From Sphaerisporangium sp. (GTDB taxonomy: Bacteria; Actinomycetota; Actinomycetes; Streptosporangiales; Streptosporangiaceae): a stretch of DNA of 64,000 nucleotides. Every line of letters starts with the position of its first letter. Position 1 is the stretch's first letter. Under the pieces are notes generated by a model. It worked only from the letters and a program-made list of their open reading frames with translations. It was not told where the DNA came from and made no database searches. Of the stretch, positions 1 to 9,762 are shown in pieces. The stretch is from positions 1-64,000 of the forward strand of contig JAOPYI010000207.1 of the NCBI GenBank assembly GCA_025964675.1, given 5' to 3'. Both the position numbers and the translations under genes were made by a program.

Positions 1-105
1 GGGGCAGGCGCGGACATGCGCCTATGCCTACCACGCGTGGACACGATACGCAGGCGATGGCCGCGCTGCTGCGGCGCTCGCAGCCGTACCGGCTCGGGCT
101 TGGGG

Positions 106-1344
106 TTACCCGTCCAGTTGCGTGAGCCGGGTGGCGAGGAAGTCGCGTTCCAGGGAGTTCTCGGTGAGCAGGAGGGCCTCCTCGTACGCGGTGCGGGCCT
201 CGGCGGTCCGGCCGAGGCGGCGCAGGAAGTCGGCGCGGGAGGCGGCCAGGTAGCCGTACCCGGCGAGCTGAGGTTCAGCGGCGAGCGCGTCGAGTTCCTC
301 AAGCCCCCGGGCGGGTCCCTCGGCGAAGCCCACGGCGACGGCACGGTTGAGCGCCACCACCGGTGACGGCCAGATCTGTACGAGCAGGCCGTAGAGCGCG
401 ACCACCTCGCGCCAGTCGGTGTCCTGCCACTTCGGGGCCTCAGAGTGGACGGCGGCGATGGCGGCCATCAGCGCGAACCGCCCCGGCGGCCGGCGGCGCA
501 GCGCCTCGCGTACCAGGGAGACCCCCTCGCCGATCGACCTGTGGTCCCACTGAGTGCGGTCCTGGTCGGCGAGCAGCAGCAGACGCCCGTCCTCCGCCAC
601 GCGGGTGGCGCTCCTCGCGTCCGTCAGCAGGATGAGCGCGAGCAGCCCGGCGACGTCCGCGTCCCCGGGCAGCAGCGTACGCAGCATGCGCGCCAGGTCC
701 AGCGAGCGTTCCACCAGGTCATGGCGGACGAGGGTGTCGCCCGCCGGAGCGGTGTGCCCGGTGGTGAACAGCAGGTGCACGACGGTGAGCACGGCGTCGA
801 TGCGGGCGGGCAGCTCCTCGGGAGGCGGCACGCGGTAGGGGATGCCGGCGCTCGAGATCTTCTTCTTGGCCCTGGTGATGCGGGCCGCCATGGTGGTCTC
901 GCTGACGAGGAAGGCACGCGCGACCTCGGCCGTCGTCAGGCCGCATAGCAGGCGCAGCGTCAGGGCGACCTGCGCTTGCGGGGCTATCGCCGGGTGGCAG
1001 CAGGTGAAGATCAGACGCAGGCGGTCGTCCGCCACCTCGGGAGCGGCCGTCTCGCCGGGATCAGGCTCGACCTGGTCGTCCAGCAGGAGGGGCAGCGACC
1101 TGCGCATCGTCGCGTCGCGGCGCAGCAGGTCGATGGCACGGTTCTTCGCGACCGTCGTCAGCCACGCCCCCGCGTTGGCCGGGACGCCCCGCGTGTCCCA
1201 GGTGGTCAGGGCCTTGGCGTACGCGTCCTGGACGCACTCCTCGGCCAGGTCGAGGTCGCCGGTGACGCGCACCGTCGCGGCGAGCACGAAGGCCCACTCG
1301 CGGCGGTGCGCGTCCGCGACCGCGGCGGCGACCGTCGGAATCAC
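106..1344 (-). CDS. ECF sigma factor, ECF42-like, with C-terminal extension
   Basis: This is an RNA polymerase sigma factor of about 412 residues. The N-terminal part carries sigma region 2 (VRVTGDLDLAEECVQDAYAKAL, then NRAIDLLRR) and the region 4 helix-turn-helix (LLCGLTTAEVARAFLVSETTMAARI). About 200 residues follow that are rich in Arg, Leu and Ala and match the TPR-like extension of ECF42-type factors. The frame is open much further upstream, but a GTG at 1344 starts the conserved part (VIPTVAAAVADAHRREWAF) and lies 11 bp after the stop of the upstream DGPF/YCII gene. I therefore chose GTG 1344, with an operon in mind. ECF42 factors are known to be encoded next to DGPF proteins and usually lack a classical anti-sigma factor. 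Family call firm, exact start less so. Confidence 0.85.
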   Translation of the reverse strand: MIPTVAAAVADAHRREWAFVLAATVRVTGDLDLAEECVQDAYAKALTTWDTRGVPANAGAWLTTVAKNRAIDLLRRDATMRRSLPLLLDDQVEPDPGETAAPEVADDRLRLIFTCCHPAIAPQAQVALTLRLLCGLTTAEVARAFLVSETTMAARITRAKKKISSAGIPYRVPPPEELPARIDAVLTVVHLLFTTGHTAPAGDTLVRHDLVERSLDLARMLRTLLPGDADVAGLLALILLTDARSATRVAEDGRLLLLADQDRTQWDHRSIGEGVSLVREALRRRPPGRFALMAAIAAVHSEAPKWQDTDWREVVALYGLLVQIWPSPVVALNRAVAVGFAEGPARGLEELDALAAEPQLAGYGYLAASRADFLRRLGRTAEARTAYEEALLLTENSLERDFLATRLTQLDG

Positions 1345-1355
1345 GGATCCGGCGA

Positions 1356-1703
1356 TCAGTCGAAGATCATTACCGGACGGACCTCCACGCCCCCGTTGGG
1401 CGCGGGGACCTGCTTGGCCACGGCGATGGCTTCGTCGAGATCGGCTGATTCGATGAGGTAGTAGCCGGTGAGTGCTTCCTTGGTCTCGGCGAACGCGCCG
1501 TCGGTCACCATGAAGTTCCCGGAGGAATCCTGCCGAACGGACGTCGCGGTGGAGGTCGGGTGGAGCGCGTGGCCGCCCTCCAGCGACGCGGCGTTGTTCT
1601 CGCCGAACGCCGTGTGCCCCTTGTACGTCTGTTCGAAGTCCTCCGGCGCTCCGTTCGCCAAGGAAGCCTCGTCCCCGTAGATGAGAATGAGGTATTTCGC
1701 CAT
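1356..1703 (-). CDS. YCII/DGPF-domain protein, partner of the ECF sigma factor
   Basis: A small protein of 115 residues starting MAKYLILIYGDEA and ending GGVEVRPVMIFD, which is the YCII-related (DGPF) fold. Such proteins are the conserved genomic partners of ECF42 sigma factors; their biochemical role is unknown. On the minus strand a GGAAAGGA ribosome site precedes two adjacent ATGs (1706 and 1703). I chose 1703 because the spacing of about 7 nt is better. The sigma factor gene begins 11 bp downstream, so the two are probably one transcript. Confidence 0.85.
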   Translation of the reverse strand: MAKYLILIYGDEASLANGAPEDFEQTYKGHTAFGENNAASLEGGHALHPTSTATSVRQDSSGNFMVTDGAFAETKEALTGYYLIESADLDEAIAVAKQVPAPNGGVEVRPVMIFD

Positions 1704-1859
1704 CATGTGGTCCTTTCCGTGCTGTCTCGGCCCTTCGCTCGGGCGTCGTACACATCCGACGCGCGGCGGACACCCGGATCGACACATCGGCCGGCAAATT
1801 CGCCGAGACTTCGCTCGGCGCCACGGGGAACATCGGCGCTGGTCACAGGGGACCAAGGG

Positions 1860-2531
1860 TCAGAGGGCGCGGCGGAGCCACTCCTCGACGCCGGCGACGT
1901 GCACCGTGGCCCAGGCGCGGGCGACGTCGGGCTGGCGGGTGGCGATCGCCTCATAGATCGCGGTGTGCTGCTCCACGGTCTTCACCGTGGCGCCCTCCTG
2001 GGTGAGGCCCCGCCAGATGCGCGCCCGGGTCGTGGGGCCGGAAAGGCTTTCGATCAGGGAGGAGAGCACGGTGTTGCCGGAACCCTTGGCGATGCACTGG
2101 TGGAACTCCAGGTCGTTGGCCACGAGCTGCTCGATGTTCGGGTCCTCGGGCAGGGCGTCGAGGATCTTCCGTAGCTCCTCCACCTCACCCGGGGGCATGT
2201 TGACCGCGGCCATCGCGGTCGCTGAGGGCTCGAGGATGCGGCGGACCTGGAAGAACTCCAGCACGGTGTCGTCGCGGTGGAAGTCCACCACGAACGACAG
2301 CGCGTCGAGGAGCAGCCGTGGCTCCAGGCTCGTGACGTACGTGCCGTCGCCCTGCCGCACGTCGAGCACGTTGATGAGGGCCAGCGCGCGGACCGCCTCG
2401 CGCAACGAGTTACGGGAGAGGCCGAGCCGCTCGGCCAGGTCGGCCTCCTTCGGCAGCCTCGCGCCGGGGGCCAGCTCGCCCGAGACGATCATCCCTTTGA
2501 TCTTGTCGATCGCAGCGTCCGTGACCGCCAC
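1860..2531 (-). CDS. GntR family regulator, FadR/FCD subfamily
   Basis: A 223-residue repressor. Residues about 1-70 form the GntR winged helix (GARLPKEADLAERLGLSRNSLREAVRAL) and the rest is an all-helical FCD ligand domain (LEFHQCIAKGSGN, HTAIYEAIATRQPDVARAW). FCD regulators usually sense carboxylic acids and can use metal-binding His and Asp residues. The start is GTG with AAGGAAAG and GGGGTGG upstream. It is downstream of and codirectional with the thiolase gene but separated by about 126 bp that contain a perfect palindrome, so it probably has its own autoregulated promoter. The ligand cannot be told from the sequence. Confidence 0.88.
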   Translation of the reverse strand: MAVTDAAIDKIKGMIVSGELAPGARLPKEADLAERLGLSRNSLREAVRALALINVLDVRQGDGTYVTSLEPRLLLDALSFVVDFHRDDTVLEFFQVRRILEPSATAMAAVNMPPGEVEELRKILDALPEDPNIEQLVANDLEFHQCIAKGSGNTVLSSLIESLSGPTTRARIWRGLTQEGATVKTVEQHTAIYEAIATRQPDVARAWATVHVAGVEEWLRRAL

Positions 2532-2561
2532 GTAGCCACCCCGCTTTCCTTACCAGGTGCC

Positions 2562-2576
2562 AGACATCCGATGTCT
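2562..2576. promoter_or_regulatory. Perfect palindrome AGACATC-C-GATGTCT, candidate FCD-GntR operator
   Basis: Seven-base arms around a single central C, 31 bp upstream of the GntR start codon. The size and position fit an operator for autoregulation. Assignment to this regulator is inferred from proximity. Confidence 0.6.
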
Positions 2577-2657
2577 ATGAGTGTATGTGGTCCTTGTGAC
2601 GGTCCTGTGAACTGGACGGGATCACCAGGAGCCCCAAGTACGGTCCGCGCTGCGCCT

Positions 2658-3872
<1,215 letters not shown>

Positions 3873-3913
3873 TTTTGGGGCGGAAGGCCTGGAAGGGGCC
3901 GGGAAAGGTGTGG

Positions 3914-4588
3914 TCAGGCGACGAGGTCGGCGAGCAGGCGCTCGGCGGCGATCTCGATGCGGCGCTGTATCTGCTCATAGGTGCGGCGGCCGCGCAGCAT
4001 CTCGAGCAGCTCGTGAACCCACACGCTCGCCAGCGAGCCCGCCAGGGCCAACTGCTCCTCGGTCGCCGACTGGGCGGTGAGGCCGTCGCCCGAGACGCGC
4101 AGGATAAGGCCGGCCATGCGGTCGCCGAAAGGGGTGTCGACCTCGGCGATGATCAGCGAACGGATCAGCGCGTCGGCGAGCTCGGGCTCCCGCATGAGGC
4201 CGCGTGTGGCACGCATGAGCACGTCGACGGCCCGGCCGGGCGGGGACGCCGCGCTCGGCGGACGCCGCTCGATGCTGCTCTCGAGGAGGTCGATCTCCTC
4301 GCCGACGACCGCGACGACGAGATCCATCTTGGAGGGGAAGTAGCGGTAGAGCGTGCCGAGGGCGACTCCGGCGCGCTCGGCGACCGTCCTCATCTGCATG
4401 GCCTCGACGCCGCCTCGCGACGCGAGCGCGGCGGCGGCCTGGACGATGCGCTTGCGCCGCTGGTGCTGGCTGCGCGTGCGGACGCCGGAGGAGACCGGGG
4501 CCGCTGGAGGCGGGTGCGCCGTGTGATCGCCGCCGTCGGGGCCGATGAGGGCCGGGACGGCTGCGGTGCCTGCATGCGGGGTACGCAT
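3914..4588 (-). CDS. kstR: TetR family repressor of sterol catabolism, KstR-like
   Basis: A 224-residue TetR-type repressor. The DNA-binding domain at about residues 44-95 (RRKRIVQAAAALASRGGVEAMQMRTVAERAGVALGTLYRYFPSK) closely matches KstR, in particular the EAxQMR-VAxRA-VAxGTLYRYFPSK pattern. A proline-rich tail of about 40 residues precedes it. The ligand domain ends in a long helix with LASVWVHELLEMLRGRR. In mycobacteria KstR is released by a 3-oxo-cholestenoyl-CoA thioester and controls the cholesterol regulon. The ATG at 4588 has no clear ribosome site, and an operator core lies directly against it, so the mRNA may be leaderless. Matching operators flank both neighbouring transcription units. 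Confidence 0.88.
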   Translation of the reverse strand: MRTPHAGTAAVPALIGPDGGDHTAHPPPAAPVSSGVRTRSQHQRRKRIVQAAAALASRGGVEAMQMRTVAERAGVALGTLYRYFPSKMDLVVAVVGEEIDLLESSIERRPPSAASPPGRAVDVLMRATRGLMREPELADALIRSLIIAEVDTPFGDRMAGLILRVSGDGLTAQSATEEQLALAGSLASVWVHELLEMLRGRRTYEQIQRRIEIAAERLLADLVA

Positions 4589-4602
4589 AAGAACACGTTA
4601 CC
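4589..4602. promoter_or_regulatory. Degenerate KstR site at the kstR start codon
   Basis: AAGAACACGTTACC keeps the AAC-NN-GTT core but deviates at the outer T and A of the consensus. It touches the kstR ATG, which would fit autorepression. Confidence 0.5.
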
Positions 4603-4720
4603 GGATTACTCGCAGGTAGGCCTTGTTACTCGCCAGTCACAAGGAATGCCGGTCTTGCATGACGTTTGTGTTGCGGGGAGATATCTGGAGGTCTCACCGG
4701 AAATGACCCTGGACAGAGAT

Positions 4721-4734
4721 TAGAATGTGTTCTA
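4721..4734. promoter_or_regulatory. KstR operator over the -10 of the igr-like operon
   Basis: TAGAATGTGTTCTA matches the KstR consensus with one change (AAT for AAC). Its left half, TAGAAT, is also a good -10 hexamer, so a bound repressor would cover the promoter. Transcription would then start near 4733 and give a leader of about 75 nt to the ATG at 4809. Confidence 0.75.
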
Positions 4735-4808
4735 GTTTGCGGCTGGGCACGCTCATGGGAGGCGTCATGTCGGCTGACACGCTCCCGGCGCCACCTACTG
4801 GAGGGCTG

Positions 4809-5897
4809 ATGCGGTTCACCCTGGATGAGACACAGGCGGAGCTGAAGGAGCTGGCCGCGGGGCTGCTCGGCCGGGAGGCCGGTCACGAGCGCCTCGCGGA
4901 ACACGACAGGAGCGGCAGCGCGTACGACGCCGCGCTGTGGAAGGCGGTGGCGAGGGCGGGGCTGATCGGGGCGTGCCTGCCCGAGGAGGCGGGGGGCGCC
5001 GGGCTGGGCGCGGTGGAGATGGCCGTGATCCTGCGCGAGGCCGGGGCCCGCGTGATCCCGGTGCCGCTCCAGGACGGCCTGGTCGCGGCGATGGCCATCG
5101 GGCGGTACGGCTCCCCTGAGCAGCGCTCGGCGCTGAGCCGCCTCGCGGAGGGCGAGATCGTGCTGACGGCCGCGCTCCTGGAGCCGGGCCGGGAGCTGGG
5201 GGCGACACCGCTGACGACGGCACGGCCTTCCGAAGACGGTGGATGGGTGCTCTCCGGGCGCAAGACCATGGTCACCTACGCCGCCGAGTCCGACGCGATC
5301 CTGGTGCCCGCCCGGACGGCCCACGGTGTCGGCCTGTTCCTGGTGAAGCCCGAGGCGGCGGCCGTACAGGCGGTCCCGGTGTCCACGGGAGAGCCCGCCT
5401 CGGCCCTGACCCTGGACGACGCCCCGGGCGAGATCGTCGGCGAGCCCGACGGCACGGCCTTCGGCACGCTGCGGCTGCTCTCCCTGGTCGCGATCACCGC
5501 GAGCGCCTCGGGCGTGCTGGCGGGGGCGCTGGAGCTGACCACGGAGTACATCAGGACGCGCAAGCAGTTCGGCCGCGCGCTGGCCGAGTTCCAGGCGGTG
5601 ACCGTGCAGATCGCGGACGTCTACATCGCCGGGCGGGCGCTCGACGTCGCCGTCTGGTCGGGCGCGTGGCGGGTCGACGCCGGGCTCGACGACGAGGCCG
5701 AGCTGGACCTGGCCGTGGCGGCGCACACGGTCGCCGACGCCGCGCTCGTCGGCCTCTACACGTGCCAGCACCTGCACGGCGGCATCGGCCTCGACGTGAC
5801 GTATCCGCTGCACCGCTACTTCGCCTGGGGCAAGCACCGGGCCCACCTTCTCGGCGGCGTGGAGGCCCGGCTCGACACGATAGGAGCGCTCGTCTGA
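4809..5897 (+). CDS. chsE1: Acyl-CoA dehydrogenase subunit ChsE1 (FadE28-like)
   Basis: A 362-residue acyl-CoA dehydrogenase subunit for the sterol side chain. It has TEYIRTRKQFGRALAEFQAVTVQIADVYIAGRALDVAVWSG in the C-terminal domain and HLHGGIGLDVTYPLHRYFAW near the end, both like mycobacterial FadE28. The catalytic Glu of ordinary acyl-CoA dehydrogenases is not evident; in this family FadE28 pairs with FadE29 in an alpha2beta2 enzyme. The frame is open from 4725, but that stretch contains the operator. ATG 4809 has GGAGGG before it, and MRFTLDETQAELKELAAG aligns with the FadE28 start; ATG 4767 is a second option. It overlaps the next gene by one base (TGATG). Confidence 0.87.
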   Translation: MRFTLDETQAELKELAAGLLGREAGHERLAEHDRSGSAYDAALWKAVARAGLIGACLPEEAGGAGLGAVEMAVILREAGARVIPVPLQDGLVAAMAIGRYGSPEQRSALSRLAEGEIVLTAALLEPGRELGATPLTTARPSEDGGWVLSGRKTMVTYAAESDAILVPARTAHGVGLFLVKPEAAAVQAVPVSTGEPASALTLDDAPGEIVGEPDGTAFGTLRLLSLVAITASASGVLAGALELTTEYIRTRKQFGRALAEFQAVTVQIADVYIAGRALDVAVWSGAWRVDAGLDDEAELDLAVAAHTVADAALVGLYTCQHLHGGIGLDVTYPLHRYFAWGKHRAHLLGGVEARLDTIGALV

Positions 5898-7051
5898 TGC
5901 TGATCGACCTGACCCCCGAGCAGAAGCGGCTCCGCGCGGAGCTCCGCGAGTACTTCACGGGGTGCCTCACCGGCGAGGACCGCAAGAAGATCGCCCTGGA
6001 TCCGTTCGGCGAGGCGTACATCGAGCACTGCCACAGGCTCGGCCGCGACGGCAAGCTCGGCCTCGGCTGGCCGGAGGAGTACGGCGGGGGCGGCCTCGGG
6101 CCGCTGGAGCAGCAGATCTTCGCCAACGAGATCGCCCGCGCCGAGGTGCCGTACCCCATCATCACGCTGCAGACGGTCGGCCCGACCCTGATGCAGTACG
6201 GCACGGAGAAGCAGAAGGAGTTCTTCCTGCCCCGGATCCTCGCGGGGGACTGCCACTTCGCCATCGGGTACAGCGAGCCCGGAGCGGGTACGGACCTCGC
6301 CTCCCTGCGCACCACGGCCGTCAGGGACGGCGATCACTACGTCGTCAACGGGCAGAAGATCTTCACCTCGGGCGCGCACTACGCCCAGTACATCTGGCTG
6401 GCCGCCCGCACCGACCCGGACGCCAAGAAGCACCGGGGCATCTCGATGTTGATCGTCGACACGACCGATCCCGGGTTCTCCTGGACGCCGATCGTCACGA
6501 TGGACGGGCGCCACCACACCAACTCGACCTACTACGCCGACGTACGCGTGCCTGTGGACATGCTCGTCGGTGAGGACAACAAGGGCTGGGACCTGATCGT
6601 CAACCAGCTCAACCACGAGCGGGTCACGCTTGGCCCGGCCGGCAACATCGCGCACGTCTACGACCGGTTCGTCGCGTGGGCGCGGCGCACCGGGGCGATC
6701 GAGGAGCCCTCGGTACGGCGTGCGGTCGGGCGCGTCTACGCCTACTTCCGCACCAACGAGCTGCTGAACTGGCAGGTCGCCGCCAACATGGACCTCGGCT
6801 GGCTGGGCGCGCCCGACGCCTCCGCGACCAAGATCTACGGTTCCGAGCGCATGCAGGACGTGGGCCGGATCGTCGGCGAGGTGCTGGCGCGGTACGGCGA
6901 TCCGTCCGACCCGGAGACGGCGGCGTTCATCGACCTGCTGGATCACGGGGTCAAGGGTGCGCTGGTGCTCACCTTCGGAGGCGGCGTCAACGAGGTGCAG
7001 CGCGAGCTCATCGCGACGCTCGGGCTGCGGCTTCCCCGCCCGCCTCGATGA
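5897..7051 (+). CDS. chsE2: Acyl-CoA dehydrogenase subunit ChsE2 (FadE29-like)
   Basis: A 384-residue FAD-dependent acyl-CoA dehydrogenase, the likely catalytic partner of the preceding gene. In the mycobacterial pathway the pair oxidises 3-oxo-4-pregnene-20-carboxyl-CoA. Visible features are the FAD/substrate loop GYSEPGAGTDLASLRTTAVRDGDHYVVNGQKIFTSGAH and Glu241 in NQLNHERVTLGPAG at the expected catalytic position. The length is close to FadE29 (387). The start ATG overlaps the previous stop, indicating translational coupling. Electrons would go to an electron-transfer flavoprotein; an etfBA pair lies at 50.7 kb. Confidence 0.9.
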   Translation: MLIDLTPEQKRLRAELREYFTGCLTGEDRKKIALDPFGEAYIEHCHRLGRDGKLGLGWPEEYGGGGLGPLEQQIFANEIARAEVPYPIITLQTVGPTLMQYGTEKQKEFFLPRILAGDCHFAIGYSEPGAGTDLASLRTTAVRDGDHYVVNGQKIFTSGAHYAQYIWLAARTDPDAKKHRGISMLIVDTTDPGFSWTPIVTMDGRHHTNSTYYADVRVPVDMLVGEDNKGWDLIVNQLNHERVTLGPAGNIAHVYDRFVAWARRTGAIEEPSVRRAVGRVYAYFRTNELLNWQVAANMDLGWLGAPDASATKIYGSERMQDVGRIVGEVLARYGDPSDPETAAFIDLLDHGVKGALVLTFGGGVNEVQRELIATLGLRLPRPPR

Positions 7052-7096
7052 CCCCTCGCGTTCGCGAGCCGGCGATCGGCACTTGAGGAGAAGAGA

Positions 7097-8053
7097 TTGA
7101 GGACGACGGCTGAATCCGGCATCCACGAGCGGCTGACCGCCCTGGCCGAGCGGCAGATGGCGGTCGGCGAGGTGCGGGGCGTCGCCGCCACGGACCCGGT
7201 GAACCTGCCGATGATCCACCACTGGGCCGACGCGATGGGCGACGCCAACCCCGTCTACACCGACGAGAAGTTCGCCGCCGGGAGCGTGCACGGGGAGATC
7301 GTCGCGCCGCCCGCGATGATCCAGGTGTGGACCATGACGGGGCTGAATCAGGACAAAGGCGTGGCGACGCCCGTGGAAGACGTGCTCGCCATGCTGGACG
7401 AGGGTGGCTTCACCGGGGTGGTCGCCACCAACTGCGAGCAGACCCACCACCGGTACCTCCGGCTCGGGGAGCGGCTGGTCCCGGCCACCCGGATGACGGG
7501 GCTCTCAGGGCCGAAGACAACAGCCCTCGGAGTGGGATATTTCGTGACATGGCTGGTCACCTGGTACTCCGGGACTGAGCCGATAGCGGAAATGATGTTC
7601 CGGGTATTGAAGTTTCGTCCTCCGGAGAAGAAATCAGCTCCCGAAGAGCGTGAGCCGTACCCCCTGAAGCCGGCCGTCAACAGGGACACCGCGTTCTTCT
7701 GGGAGGGTGTGCGGCAGGGTGAACTACGCATCCAGAAATGCGGCGACTGCGGCGAGCTGCGGCATCCGCCCGGACCGGTCTGCCCGTCGTGCCGGTCGGT
7801 CAACCGGACGCATGCGGTGGCGAGCGGGCTCGGCGAGGTCTACAGCTTCGTCGTGCACCACAACCCCCGGGTGCCCGGGGTGGAGACGCCTTTCGTCGTG
7901 GCCGTAGTGGAATTGCCGGAAGGCATCCGTATTGTCGGGAATATTGTGGAATGCGCGACAGAAAAGGTGGGTATCGGTATGCCGGTGCGTGTGACATACC
8001 GACAGATGGACGACGAACTTATCTTGCCGATGTGGGTACCCCGGGAGTCGTAA
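7097..8053 (+). CDS. chsH2: ChsH2: MaoC-like hydratase subunit fused to a DUF35 domain
   Basis: A 318-residue two-domain protein. Residues about 1-170 are a MaoC-like hot-dog fold (HHWADAMGDANPVYTDEKFA). The remainder is a DUF35 domain with a rubredoxin-like zinc site (CGDCGELRHPPGPVCPSC) and an OB-fold. In mycobacteria and Thermomonospora the MaoC half pairs with ChsH1 to hydrate the steroid enoyl-CoA, and the DUF35 half binds the aldolase Ltp2. The start is TTG at 7097, 6 nt after GAGGAG, and gives the right length. The stop overlaps the next ATG (TAATG). Confidence 0.9.
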   Translation: MRTTAESGIHERLTALAERQMAVGEVRGVAATDPVNLPMIHHWADAMGDANPVYTDEKFAAGSVHGEIVAPPAMIQVWTMTGLNQDKGVATPVEDVLAMLDEGGFTGVVATNCEQTHHRYLRLGERLVPATRMTGLSGPKTTALGVGYFVTWLVTWYSGTEPIAEMMFRVLKFRPPEKKSAPEEREPYPLKPAVNRDTAFFWEGVRQGELRIQKCGDCGELRHPPGPVCPSCRSVNRTHAVASGLGEVYSFVVHHNPRVPGVETPFVVAVVELPEGIRIVGNIVECATEKVGIGMPVRVTYRQMDDELILPMWVPRES

Positions 8054-8460
8054 TGCGCACACTGACGGAAGACGACATCGAGTGCGGGACCGCGCTCCCT
8101 TTGCTGCGCATCGACCTGACCCCGACGGCGGTCGTCTCGGCGGCACTGGCGACCATGGATTTCACCCCGGTGCACCATGACGTCGAGCGTGCGCGAGCTC
8201 AGGGCTCCAAGGACATCTTCCTGAACATCCTGACGACCATGGGGCTGGTCGAGCGCTACGTCACCGACTGGGTCGGGCCCGAGGCGCTGATCCGGGGCAT
8301 CAACGTCAGGCTGGGCGTCCCCGCGTACGCCGGCGACACGCTCACCTTCAGCGGGACGGTCGCGTCGCGCGAGGGCGGCGAGGTCACCGTCGACGTACGC
8401 GGCACGGTCAGCCTGGGCGACCACGCCACCGGCACAGTCCGCTTCTGCCTCCCCGGCTGA
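8053..8460 (+). CDS. chsH1: ChsH1: MaoC-like steroid enoyl-CoA hydratase subunit
   Basis: A 135-residue single hot-dog MaoC-like protein. The motif ALATMDFTPVHHDVERAR carries the catalytic Asp/His pair of R-specific hydratases; the ChsH2 N-domain would supply the other half of the heteromer. It overlaps chsH2 by one base, so the two are probably made in equal amounts. The product would be the 17-hydroxy side-chain CoA ester that Ltp2 cleaves. Confidence 0.88.
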   Translation: MRTLTEDDIECGTALPLLRIDLTPTAVVSAALATMDFTPVHHDVERARAQGSKDIFLNILTTMGLVERYVTDWVGPEALIRGINVRLGVPAYAGDTLTFSGTVASREGGEVTVDVRGTVSLGDHATGTVRFCLPG

Positions 8461-8484
8461 GTCGTCATCAGAAAGGCGCGCCAC

Positions 8485-9657
8485 GTGTACTCCCTTTCCG
8501 GTCGCACGGCTGTCGCGGGCATCGGAGCCACCGAGTTCTCCAAGGAGTCCGGCCGCTCGGAGCTCCAACTCGCCGCCGAAGCGGTCTTCGCCGCCCTGGA
8601 CGACGCCGGGCTGTCGCCGTCCGAGGTGGACGGCCTCGTCACCTACACGCAGGACGCCAACCAGGAGATCGCCGTCGCGCGCGAGGTGGGGATCGGGGAC
8701 CTCTCGTTCTTCTCCCGCGTCGACTACGGGGGAGGGGCCGCGTGCGGCACTGTCCTGCACGCGGCCATGGCGGTCGCCACCGGGGCCGCGTCCACCGTCG
8801 TCTGCTACCGCGCCTTCAACGAGCGGTCGGGGCGCCGGTTCGGCCAGCCGGACGCCCGGCTCGGCGGCGAGCCGTCGTCGCAGGGCATCGAGATGAGCTG
8901 GCACGTGCCGTACGGGCTGATGACCCCGGCCGCCTGGGTCGCGATGTTCGCCCGCCGCTACATGCACACGTACGGCGCGAGCTCGGAGGACTTCGGTCGC
9001 GTCGCCGTCGCCATGCGGCGCCACGCGGCCACCAACCCGGCGGCGTGGTTCTACGACAGGCCGATCACACTCGAGCAGCACCAGGAGTCGAGGTGGATCG
9101 TGGAGCCGCTGCACCTGCTGGACTGCTGCCAGGAGAGTGACGGGGCCGTCGCCCTGGTCGTGACCTCGGCCGAGCGGGCGAGGGACCTGCGGCGGTCCCC
9201 GGCGATCGTCACCGCCGCCGCGCAGGGCTCGGGTGCCGGGCAGATGATGATGACGAGCTTCTACCGGGATGACATGTCGGGCTTGCCGGAGATGGGGGTG
9301 GTCGGGCGCGGCCTCTGGGAGATGTCGGGAATGTCGTCACAGGACATTCAGGTAGCCATCCTCTACGACCACTTCACGCCGTTCGTGCTGAGCCAGCTGG
9401 AGGCACTGGGCTTCTGCGGCAGGGGAGAGGCCAAGGACTTCATCGCCGACGGCGGGATCGAGATCGACGGCCACCTGCCCGTGAACCCGCATGGCGGGCA
9501 GCTCGGCGAGGCGTACATCCACGGCATGAACGGCATCGCGGAGGCCGTGCGCCAGATCAGGGGCACGTCGGTCAACCAGCTGGCCGGCATCCAGAACGTG
9601 CTCGTCACGGCCGGCACCGGCGTCCCGACGAGCGGCCTCATCCTCTCCCAGGACTGA
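8485..9657 (+). CDS. ltp2: Ltp2: steroid side-chain aldolase of thiolase fold
   Basis: A 390-residue thiolase-like protein of the SCP2/lipid-transfer type that lacks the usual nucleophilic Cys layout. In the known pathway Ltp2 with the DUF35 domain of ChsH2 performs the retro-aldol cleavage releasing propionyl-CoA and androstenedione. Tyr294 (VAILYDHFTPF) and Tyr344 (GEAYIHGMNG) are present, at the positions I recall as important in the Thermomonospora enzyme. NPHGGQLGEAYIHGMNG near the C-terminus is typical. It starts with GTG 8485, preceded by GAAAGG, 24 bp after chsH1. This is the last gene of the operon. Confidence 0.9.
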   Translation: MYSLSGRTAVAGIGATEFSKESGRSELQLAAEAVFAALDDAGLSPSEVDGLVTYTQDANQEIAVAREVGIGDLSFFSRVDYGGGAACGTVLHAAMAVATGAASTVVCYRAFNERSGRRFGQPDARLGGEPSSQGIEMSWHVPYGLMTPAAWVAMFARRYMHTYGASSEDFGRVAVAMRRHAATNPAAWFYDRPITLEQHQESRWIVEPLHLLDCCQESDGAVALVVTSAERARDLRRSPAIVTAAAQGSGAGQMMMTSFYRDDMSGLPEMGVVGRGLWEMSGMSSQDIQVAILYDHFTPFVLSQLEALGFCGRGEAKDFIADGGIEIDGHLPVNPHGGQLGEAYIHGMNGIAEAVRQIRGTSVNQLAGIQNVLVTAGTGVPTSGLILSQD

Positions 9658-9762
9658 TGCGACCTCTTCCCGGGCGGACGCGGGACAGATCTCGAGCGCG
9701 GCCTCGGCCGATCACCCTCGATCAGAGCCGACGCCCCCAGCTGACGATCTTGGTCTGGCCGG

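Noticed and set aside
16-366. Short plus-strand frame at the left edge
   Set aside because: Antisense to the ECF sigma factor and without domain.
5243-5896. N-terminal extension of chsE2
   Set aside because: The frame is open, but the sequence is Arg/Gly-rich and antialigned with chsE1; the ATG overlapping the chsE1 stop gives the family's normal length.
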